In this document: in pieces, positions 1 through 4,426 of the stretch
Layout of the letters: every line of letters starts with the position of its first letter
Numbering within the stretch: position 1 is the first letter of the stretch
From: an uncultured Ruminococcus sp.
GTDB taxonomy: Bacteria; Bacillota; Clostridia; Oscillospirales; Ruminococcaceae
Assembly (NCBI GenBank): GCA_900556055.1
Contig: USNJ01000119.1
Location: 1 to 6,132 of the forward strand
Length of the DNA: 6,132 nucleotides
Direction: 5' to 3'
Program-made: the position numbers and the translations under genes
Notes under the pieces: model-generated
Told to the model about the DNA's origin: nothing
The model's input: the letters and a program-made list of their open reading frames with translations, nothing else
Databases searched by the model: none

Positions 1-143
1 CCGCCGATATCCCGCTGACCGTTTCCTACGATGAGGCTGACGATATCTTAGCCTGCACGCAGGAGATGCTGCTTCACGTCTGCGAGCTTCTCGGATTTGA
101 CTTCAGAAGCTACCGGCGAAAAAGGTCTAAGGATAACTGCTGA
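1..143 (+). CDS. C-terminal fragment of an unidentified protein
   Basis: An open frame enters from the left edge (first full codon at base 3) and stops at TGA 141-143, giving 46 residues. It reads ADIPLTVSYDEADDILAC at the start and ends in a basic tail, SYRRKRSKDNC. The middle (DILACTQEMLLHVCELLGFDF) looks like an amphipathic helix with no motif I recognise, so no function is offered. Codon use resembles the neighbours and the frame is open from the edge, which is why I take it as a real gene end. The next gene starts 28 bases downstream on the same strand, so the two are probably co-transcribed. The promoter and N-terminus lie outside the window. Confidence 0.55.
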   Translation, partial: ADIPLTVSYDEADDILACTQEMLLHVCELLGFDFRSYRRKRSKDNC

Positions 144-171
144 TTTTTTTCCACGAAAGGATTGTCCGACA

Positions 172-693
172 ATGATATGTGCGTGCATAGGCGTGCCCGC
201 CGTCAAGGATAACTACCTTGCAGGCGAGACCGAAGTGCGGTCAACTCTCCTGAAAATGGAGATAATACGGCATATAACCAAGCTCTATTCCGAAGGGTTC
301 GACACATTTATGTGCGGCTGCTACCCGGGAGTCCCGCTCTGGACAGGCGAATCAATAATCAGCCTGCGCAGAGATTTTCCCGGATTTGAAAATATGAAGC
401 TCTACTGCTGTATGCCGTATGACGGATTTATCGGCGATCTTCCGCCGACATTTGAAAACCGATGCAGAAACGTTGCCGATAAAGCCGACAAGGTGATCTA
501 TATCGGCGATGAATTTCATCCCGACTGCCTGAGAGATGCAGACAAATATATGTCGCAGATAGCCGACTGCGTTTTTCTGGCATCCTTCAGAAAAAATTTT
601 GCAGGAACAATGAAGCCCGATCAGCCGCATATTTTCAAAAGACTCGTCTGGCTGAATGCAGGAAATTACGTTACCAGGGAATGCTTTTTCTGA
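172..693 (+). CDS. Divergent SLOG-family (DUF1273/YpsA-like) protein
   Basis: This encodes 173 residues, about the usual length for DUF1273/YpsA proteins, single-domain Rossmann-like members of the SLOG superfamily thought to bind nucleotide-type ligands. The order of family landmarks is kept: an N-terminal strand (MICACIG, 1-7), a helix and GFDTFMCG (42-49), a glycine turn and W-x-x-E (GVPLWTGE, 53-60), a strand with MPYDGF (81-86), ADKVIYIGDEFHPDC (105-119), then YMSQIADCVF (126-135) and GT (145-146). The family's GHRP and GGALGVD motifs are replaced by GVPAV and GCYPGVP, so ligand binding may differ or be lost. ATG 172 is chosen because AAAGG (156-160) lies 11 bases before it and because the longer in-frame start at 97 would overlap the preceding gene. 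In Bacillus ypsA sits next to gpsB, a DivIVA paralogue; here a DivIVA-domain gene lies 1.3 kb downstream. The family call is fairly secure; function is unknown. Confidence 0.75.
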   Translation: MICACIGVPAVKDNYLAGETEVRSTLLKMEIIRHITKLYSEGFDTFMCGCYPGVPLWTGESIISLRRDFPGFENMKLYCCMPYDGFIGDLPPTFENRCRNVADKADKVIYIGDEFHPDCLRDADKYMSQIADCVFLASFRKNFAGTMKPDQPHIFKRLVWLNAGNYVTRECFF

Positions 694-711
694 CCAATGC
701 AGCCAATTACG
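655..711 (+). repeat. Short direct repeat spanning the SLOG stop codon
   Basis: Two 16-base copies, 655-670 and 696-711, match at 14 of 16 positions (AATGCAG, two differing bases, AATTACG). They begin 41 bases apart. The first copy encodes residues near the end of the SLOG protein and the second lies just after its stop at 691-693. It could be a small tandem duplication that reshaped the C-terminus, or chance. Confidence 0.35.
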
Positions 712-728
712 ATCTATGGAGGTGCACT

Positions 729-836
729 ATGAACAGCGATCCGTCTCTGCCGCAACCTGACAGCCACGGTATGAAAATAAATCTTAATACACGGAAAGCC
801 GTCCATATTGCAATAGACCGCCGCTTTTTCGTGTGA
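729..836 (+). CDS. Small 35-residue ORF, possible leader peptide of corA
   Basis: ATG 729 follows a perfect GGAGG (718-722) with a 6-base spacer, a better ribosome site than that of most neighbours, and the frame runs to TGA 834-836. The peptide starts MNSDPSLPQPDSHG and continues with a basic/hydrophobic half ending RRFFV. It has no signal peptide or membrane segment. Its stop overlaps the purine-rich ribosome site of corA (836-843), 15 bases before corA's ATG, so the two are probably translationally coupled. The early Asp-Pro and Pro-rich codons recall MgtL of Salmonella, where acidic/proline codons make translation sensitive to Mg2+; that likeness is an inference from composition and position, not homology. 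Whether the peptide has a function of its own cannot be seen. A chance ORF is possible but the ribosome site argues against it. Confidence 0.5.
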   Translation: MNSDPSLPQPDSHGMKINLNTRKAVHIAIDRRFFV

Positions 837-851
837 AAGGCGGTATTTCCG
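791..851 (+). promoter_or_regulatory. Mutually exclusive hairpins masking the corA ribosome site
   Basis: Three pairings compete here. (a) ACGG 791-794 with CCGT 799-802, a small local hairpin. (b) ACCGCC 817-822 with GGCGGT 839-844, optionally extended by TTT/AAA. (c) A 12-pair stem, 792-803 with 839-851, with one bulged A at 845 and two G-U pairs. Pairings (b) and (c) both bury the corA ribosome site (836-843), and (c) reaches the base before its ATG. The left arms all lie inside the small ORF, so a translating ribosome would change which pairing forms. Translational control of corA is an inference. Confidence 0.4.
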
Positions 852-1775
852 ATGATAAACTTCTATAAAACAAGCGATGACGGCCTTGTCGAGATCGACG
901 ATATTGACAATGGCTGCTGGGTGTCAGTTATTGCCCCTACTCCCGAAGAGATCGAGCATATTATCGACGACTTTGGACTGGACGCAGGCTTTGTCCGCTC
1001 CTCACTCGATGAGGAGGAGTCCTCGCGTATCGAAAGCGAAGACGATCAGACTCTGATAATCGTTGACTACGCTGTTGCCGAAAACGACAGCAGAAACGCT
1101 ATCTCCTATTATACAATGCCTATGGGCATAATCCTGACACCCTCATGCGTATTCACGATCTCACTCAGAGATAATATTATAATAAGAGAGATGTACGGCG
1201 GTCAGATACGGAATCTCCGCACACAGCTGAAAACTCAGTTCCTGCTGACTATACTTCTGCGTATCGCAATGAAGTTTCTTGCATACCTGAAGCAGATCGA
1301 CAAGCTGACAAACCTGACCGAAAAGCAGATGCAGAGGTCAATGAAGAACAAAGAGCTTATCCAGATGCTTGACCTTCAGAAATCACTCGTATACTTCTCG
1401 ACCTCCCTGAAATCAAACGAGGTAACACTTGAAAAGATCCTCCGAGGACGTATAATCAAGCTCTACGAGGACGACCAGGATCTCCTCGAGGACGTTCTCA
1501 CTGAGATCAAACAGGCTATCGAAATGGCAGGCATATACACGAGCATCCTCTCGGGAATGACAGATACTTTTGCTTCCGTCATTTCCAACAATCTTAATAT
1601 CGTAATGAAAAGACTGACTATCATAACGATACTTATGGCTATTCCGACCATTGTTTTCAGCTTCTACGGCATGAATGTTACGGGGCTTCCTGTGCCAACT
1701 TCATGGTTCGCCGTCGCAATATCAATAGTAGCAACTGTCGCAACATGGCTTATTTTACGGAAAGCCGAAAAATAA
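852..1775 (+). CDS. corA: CorA-family divalent cation (Mg2+/Co2+) transporter
   Basis: This 307-residue protein has the full CorA layout: an acidic, soluble alpha/beta N-terminal domain (about 1-150), long helices leading to the membrane (about 150-250, including the stretch around SNNLNIVMKRLT), and two C-terminal membrane segments (about 255-272 and 283-302). The signature YGMN falls at 272-275, directly after the first segment and in the pore-entry position, followed by the short loop VTGLPVPTSW and a short basic tail, RKAEK. The family forms homopentamers in the inner membrane that carry Mg2+ and sometimes Co2+ or Ni2+ down the membrane potential. Length and motif spacing are normal, so it is probably functional. 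GAAAGGCGG (835-843) precedes ATG 852. It follows the small ORF by 15 bases and probably shares its transcript. Substrate choice (Mg2+ versus Zn2+ export, as in some GMN proteins) cannot be settled from sequence. Confidence 0.93.
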   Translation: MINFYKTSDDGLVEIDDIDNGCWVSVIAPTPEEIEHIIDDFGLDAGFVRSSLDEEESSRIESEDDQTLIIVDYAVAENDSRNAISYYTMPMGIILTPSCVFTISLRDNIIIREMYGGQIRNLRTQLKTQFLLTILLRIAMKFLAYLKQIDKLTNLTEKQMQRSMKNKELIQMLDLQKSLVYFSTSLKSNEVTLEKILRGRIIKLYEDDQDLLEDVLTEIKQAIEMAGIYTSILSGMTDTFASVISNNLNIVMKRLTIITILMAIPTIVFSFYGMNVTGLPVPTSWFAVAISIVATVATWLILRKAEK

Positions 1776-1833
1776 TGGTGAAAATGACGAAAATACACTC
1801 ATATTTTTGTACATTAGTTTTTTTAAAATTCTA

Positions 1834-1862
1834 TTGTGATTTGTGAATAAATATGATATAAT
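1834..1862 (+). promoter_or_regulatory. Sigma-A promoter of the DivIVA-domain gene
   Basis: A -35 box TTGTGA (1834-1839), a 17-base spacer and a perfect TATAAT (1857-1862) preceded by TG at 1854-1855 make an extended -10 promoter. The start point should be near 1869-1870, giving a leader of roughly 123 nt. TGTACA palindromes sit upstream (1808-1813) and across the expected start (1868-1873), exactly 60 bases apart; they may be operators. Confidence 0.8.
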
Positions 1863-1869
1863 ATATCTG

Positions 1870-1992
1870 TACATAAAGGGCAGATGATATTTATTCATTG
1901 GTCCCCCGCTTATCTGCGGACATTTTCTACGGCTGACGGAGCTTGCAATCCGCTGTATGCCGGAAAAATATACTTTTGGAGGTTAGTTACTT
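1870..1992 (+). promoter_or_regulatory. Structured 5' leader of the DivIVA-domain gene
   Basis: Two hairpins can be drawn. The first pairs GCAGATGA (1880-1887) with TTATCTGC (1910-1917) around a 22-nt loop that contains CCCCC. The second nests CGGC 1930-1933/GCCG 1959-1962 over CGGA 1937-1940/TCCG 1949-1952. GCGGA (1916-1920) could alternatively pair with TCCGC (1949-1953), breaking both. The ribosome site GGAGG (1978-1982) is left single-stranded in the first fold. I do not recognise a riboswitch class. Confidence 0.4.
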
Positions 1993-3072
1993 ATGGAGAG
2001 TACAGGTTTTCTCAAAACGGTCAGCTTCGGCGGATTCGATAAAAAAGACGTACTGAACTACGTTGACGAACTGAATACGAAGATTTACACTCTCGAACAG
2101 GAGCTGGAAAGCAAGAATGCTATGCTTGAAGGCGCAGGCTCAGCAAACTTTGAGGGCGCTGAAAAATACGAGGAGCTGCTTGCCGCGGATAAGGCAAAGA
2201 TTTCCGAATTACAGGCAAACAACGATACTCTCAAGCTCCAGATGAAGAGCGCAGAAGATGAGATCTCTTCCAAGAACAATGAGATCGAATCTCTCAAGGA
2301 GAAGTGTGCAGACCTCGAACAGCAGCTTACAGATGCTAAGAACAATCCTGCAGCCGCATCTCAGGAATCTGCCGCATTCGATATTTCAAACGTATTTATC
2401 GAGGCTCAGAAATCCGCTAATGCCATCGTTGCACAGGCTAAGGAAAATGCTAAGAAGATGGACGAGGATGCAAAGAAGCTTGCTAACCAGGTAGTTGACG
2501 AGGCTAACTCCAAGGCTGCATCTATCGTTAAGACAGCAGATGAGAATGCTAAGAAGGTTCTCGCAGATGCTCAGGACAGATCCGCTGAAATGCGTGCTGC
2601 ATCAGATAAGGTCAAGGCTGAAGTTGCTGATGATCTCAATACTATCGAACAGAATGTTGCTAAGCTGAATGAAGTTCTTGAAATGTTCTCCAGTGAAAGC
2701 CTTGCCAAGCTCAGCAAAGCTAAGGAAACAATTGCACAGACTTCTTCCTCATTAAAAAACGGATATAAACCGGTTGCCGATAATGTGAAGGCATCCGCTC
2801 CTGCTCCCAAGGCTTCGACTCCCGCTCCCGCTAAGCCCGCATCGGTTCCTGCACCTGCACCGGCTCCTGCACCTGCACCTGCACCTGCAGCACCTGCAAG
2901 CAAGCCAGCACCCAAGAAAGCTGCTCCTCTCGGATTTGACCTGAGCGAGCTTGAAAATATGGCAAAGGCTATCGAGGCTCAGACGAACAGTGCTGCATCA
3001 TCCAACGAAGTTGTTGATGACGGCTATGACGGAACAGTCGATCCTGCTTCCCTGAAGCTTGACGATATGTGA
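1993..3072 (+). CDS. DivIVA-domain coiled-coil protein with Pro/Ala linker
   Basis: This 359-residue protein opens with a DivIVA domain: the hydrophobic/glycine turn FLKTVSFGGFDKKDVLNYVDEL (6-27) is the membrane-binding and coiled-coil-starting region of the family. A long coiled coil follows (about 28-117), then a second helical region rich in Ala, Lys and Glu/Asp (about 130-255) with near-repeats such as AKENAKK and ADENAKK. A Pro/Ala linker (about 268-310) and an acidic C-terminal segment (GFDLSELENMAKAIE, ending LKLDDM) complete it. DivIVA proteins mark curved membrane at poles and septa and recruit partners for division, wall growth or chromosome anchoring. It is about twice as long as Bacillus DivIVA, so the gene symbol is withheld. 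The tail could bind a partner. GGAGG (1978-1982) lies 10 bases before the ATG, and the gene has its own promoter, so it is probably monocistronic. Confidence 0.85.
   Translation: MESTGFLKTVSFGGFDKKDVLNYVDELNTKIYTLEQELESKNAMLEGAGSANFEGAEKYEELLAADKAKISELQANNDTLKLQMKSAEDEISSKNNEIESLKEKCADLEQQLTDAKNNPAAASQESAAFDISNVFIEAQKSANAIVAQAKENAKKMDEDAKKLANQVVDEANSKAASIVKTADENAKKVLADAQDRSAEMRAASDKVKAEVADDLNTIEQNVAKLNEVLEMFSSESLAKLSKAKETIAQTSSSLKNGYKPVADNVKASAPAPKASTPAPAKPASVPAPAPAPAPAPAPAAPASKPAPKKAAPLGFDLSELENMAKAIEAQTNSAASSNEVVDDGYDGTVDPASLKLDDM
2848..2898 (+). repeat. CCTGCA hexanucleotide repeat coding a Pro-Ala linker
   Basis: Seventeen codons, nearly all CCT and GCA in alternation with one CCG-GCT interruption and one doubled GCA, encode Pro-Ala dipeptides (residues 286-302 of the DivIVA-domain protein). 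The low codon variety suggests expansion by slippage, so repeat number may vary between strains without shifting the frame. Confidence 0.8.
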
Positions 3073-3126
3073 TCATATACTTTGATCGTTAAACAGGTTA
3101 ATATTTTGCATAACGTTTGAATTCTC

Positions 3127-3193
3127 TGCGGCTGTGATTTTATCCTCCGGTTCAGAAGTTATTTTCGGTCGGATGATGTAAATTACAGCCGCA
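3127..3193 (+). terminator. Long stem-loop after the DivIVA-domain gene, possible terminator
   Basis: TGCGGCTGT (3127-3135) pairs perfectly with ACAGCCGCA (3185-3193). The stem continues with GATTT 3136-3140/AAATT 3180-3184, then ATCC 3142-3145/GGAT 3171-3174 and CCG 3147-3149/CGG 3166-3168. The following bases (ATTTATTTAATTT) are T-rich but not a clean run, so this is a weak intrinsic terminator, or an RNA element at the 3' end. It is the only good stem between the DivIVA-domain stop (3072) and the sigma-factor promoter. I see nothing else in this 269-base gap apart from minor inverted repeats near 3072-3116. Confidence 0.5.
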
Positions 3194-3277
3194 ATTTATT
3201 TAATTTGACGATTTCAGCGTCCATTCAAAAGAAATATTTGTCACATTGCCTAAGATTTTATGCTTTTTTAAAATTGC

Positions 3278-3306
3278 TTGACAAATAAGAAACAAAATGT
3301 TATAAT
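3278..3306 (+). promoter_or_regulatory. Consensus sigma-A promoter of the sigma-factor gene
   Basis: TTGACA (3278-3283), a 17-base spacer and TATAAT (3301-3306) are perfect matches to the consensus, with an added TG at 3298-3299 for an extended -10. The start point should lie near 3312-3314, leaving a leader of under 30 bases. This predicts strong, growth-phase transcription by the main sigma factor. Confidence 0.9.
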
Positions 3307-3341
3307 AATTGTGTAGAAAATGAAACGATGAGGTTTGTACA

Positions 3342-3923
3342 ATGCCGAGCGGTGATCTTAATCAGAAACTGTCGGAGCTTTCCGACGAAGAACTTGCAGT
3401 ACGTTCAAAAGCTGACAGTTCCGCTCTTGCTTATCTTGTTTCAAGATTTACAAAGCCTGTTCTTGCAAAAGCGTGCAGCTTTGCAGCAAAATATCCCACA
3501 GATGCAGACGATCTTCTTCAGGAAGGTCTGCTGGCGGTGATAAAAGCTGCTGAAACATTCGACCCGGGAAAGGGTGTAAAATTTGCAACATATGCAGATG
3601 TATGCGCCGCTAACAGGATGAAAAACGTTATTGCAAAGCACGTCGATATAACCACAGATGAAGAGCTGACCGATGATGAAGCAGATTCCTCTTCCCTGTC
3701 AACTCCCGAAGATATCCTTATCGAACGGGAAAAGATGAAGGAGCTGTATGATACTATATCATCGTTGCTGTCACATAAGGAGTGGGAAATATTCGGACTG
3801 TTTCTGAACGGATGCTCATATTCACAGATAGCCAAAAGGCTGAATGTCAGTGAAAAGTCGGTTGACAACTCGCTGATGCGTACACGCCGCAAGCTCAGAG
3901 CGGCTCTTCCAAAATTATTCTGA
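3342..3923 (+). CDS. SigH-like sigma-70 family RNA polymerase sigma factor
   Basis: This 193-residue protein has the two-domain layout of short sigma factors. Region 2 covers about 27-98, with DADDLLQEGLLAVIKAAETF (54-73) for core binding and KFATYADVCAANRM (80-93) for -10 recognition. A short acidic linker (DDEADSSSLS, 111-120) replaces region 3. Region 4 covers about 140-186, with a helix-turn-helix in SYSQIAKRLNVSEKSVDNSL (159-178). The last motif closely follows the SYQEIA...KSIDNALQRVKRKL pattern of SigH (Spo0H), the early sporulation and competence sigma factor of Firmicutes. The usual sigH neighbours (rpmG, secE, nusG) are absent and there is no anti-sigma gene next to it, so it may be a paralogue; the symbol is withheld. 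GAGG (3330-3333) lies 8 bases before ATG 3342. Confidence 0.85.
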   Translation: MPSGDLNQKLSELSDEELAVRSKADSSALAYLVSRFTKPVLAKACSFAAKYPTDADDLLQEGLLAVIKAAETFDPGKGVKFATYADVCAANRMKNVIAKHVDITTDEELTDDEADSSSLSTPEDILIEREKMKELYDTISSLLSHKEWEIFGLFLNGCSYSQIAKRLNVSEKSVDNSLMRTRRKLRAALPKLF

Positions 3924-3930
3924 GATATTA

Positions 3931-4004
3931 TGGCCAAGTAGCTTAATTAAAGAGCGTTGTTTTATCATAGCAAAGGTGTCGGTGGGAGTCCGTCCTCAGG
4001 TCCA
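3931..4004 (+). ncRNA. Degenerate tRNA-like cloverleaf ahead of the zinc-ribbon gene
   Basis: A 74-base stretch can be folded as a tRNA. The D arm is TA followed by GCTT 3941-3944/GAGC 3952-3955 with a 7-base loop. The anticodon arm is TTGTT 3957-3961/AGCAA 3969-3973 (five pairs) with loop TTATCAT, anticodon position ATC. A T-like arm is GTCGG 3978-3982/CCGTC 3990-3994 (one mismatch) with loop TGGGAGT. The acceptor ends pair imperfectly (TGG, CC and AG of 3931-3938 with CT, GG and CCA of 3995-4004). G18G19 and the TTC of the T loop are missing, so it is unlikely to be a working tRNA. It may be a structured leader, an RNA-processing site or a pseudogene. Confidence 0.3.
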
Positions 4005-4030
4005 AATTATATTTAAGCGAGGGAAATCAA

Positions 4031-4306
4031 ATGTTTGAAGACAAGACATTAGTATGTAAGGAATGCGGCAATGAGTTCGTATTCACAGCCGGCGAGCAGG
4101 AATTCTATGCTGAAAAGGGCTTCCAGAACGAACCCCAGAGATGCAAGGCTTGCCGTGACGCAAGAAAGAACGGCGTTAAGGGCGAAAGAGAAATGTTTGA
4201 GGCAACATGCGCTTCCTGCGGCGGCGTAGCTAAGGTTCCTTTCAGACCCAGAGAAGACCGTCCTGTATACTGCAGCGATTGCTTTGCTAAGATGAAGCAG
4301 GAATAA
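4031..4306 (+). CDS. Small double zinc-ribbon protein (zf-trcl / CxxC-x17-CxxC type)
   Basis: This 91-residue protein carries two four-cysteine sites. The first is C9-x2-C12 with C38-x2-C41, the probable zinc-ribbon (zf-trcl) domain, with the family's TAGEQEFYAEKGFQNEPQRC segment (19-38) between them. The second is C60-x2-C63 with C81-x2-C84, exactly 17 residues apart, which fits the CxxC-x17-CxxC domain. Between and after them are basic stretches (KACRDARKNGVKGER, 39-53; PFRPRED, 70-76) that could touch nucleic acid. Such proteins are common and uncharacterised in Clostridia; an RNA- or DNA-binding role is an inference. GAGGG (4019-4023) lies 7 bases before ATG 4031. No good promoter is visible in the 107-base gap after the sigma-factor gene, so co-transcription is likely. 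A strong terminator follows. Confidence 0.85.
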   Translation: MFEDKTLVCKECGNEFVFTAGEQEFYAEKGFQNEPQRCKACRDARKNGVKGEREMFEATCASCGGVAKVPFRPREDRPVYCSDCFAKMKQE

Positions 4307-4334
4307 TCCAAGGATCATCAACGACACAAAAAGG

Positions 4335-4374
4335 CGCTTTGCGATAAGGGTAACCTTTCGCAAAGCGTTTTTTT
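4335..4374 (+). terminator. Rho-independent terminator of the zinc-ribbon gene
   Basis: A perfect 10-pair stem CGCTTTGCGA 4335-4344/TCGCAAAGCG 4358-4367 is extended by AAGG/CCTT (with the base at 4345 bulged and T4357 pairing with A4346) around a GTAA loop (4350-4353). It is followed by seven T residues (4368-4374). It lies 28 bases after the zinc-ribbon stop. Confidence 0.95.
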
Positions 4375-4381
4375 CATGCAA

Positions 4382-4418
4382 AAAAATATCCCATCGGCAA
4401 AACCGATGGGATATTTTT
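4382..4418. terminator. Bidirectional terminator between the convergent genes
   Basis: A 16-pair stem, 4382-4397 with 4403-4418 (core ATATCCCATCGG / CCGATGGGATAT), closes a CAAAA loop. It ends in a T run on the plus strand, and the A run at 4380-4386 gives a T run on the minus strand. It begins 9 bases beyond the birA stop, so it should terminate birA and back up the plus-strand terminator. Confidence 0.92.
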
Positions 4419-4426
4419 ATAAGCTC

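Noticed and set aside
97..171. Longer start for the SLOG gene at ATG 97
   Set aside because: It would overlap the upstream gene's end by 47 bases, lacks a ribosome site, and adds residues that the family does not have.
2848..2898. CRISPR-like array
   Set aside because: The units are 6 bases with no spacers and stay in frame as Pro-Ala codons.
2571..2915. Minus-strand reading frame with Gly-Ala repeats
   Set aside because: It is the antisense of the CCTGCA repeat in the DivIVA-domain gene and has no ribosome site or promoter.
3328..3540. Overlapping plus-strand frame starting ATG 3328
   Set aside because: It lies within the sigma-factor gene in another frame. The GAGG there fits ATG 3342, and no domain is seen in the product.
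3518..3937. 139-codon minus-strand frame over the sigma-factor gene
   Set aside because: It is antisense to a clear sigma factor. The product is Ser-rich with no motif and no ribosome site.
3931..4004. A normal functional tRNA gene or a T-box leader
   Set aside because: The D-loop GG and T-loop TTC are missing and the acceptor stem is broken, so a working tRNA is unlikely. No T-box TGGNACC antiterminator motif or terminator is present.
4049..4381. Minus-strand frame over the zinc-ribbon gene
   Set aside because: Its start lies in the terminator loop region and it is antisense to a gene with two intact four-cysteine sites.
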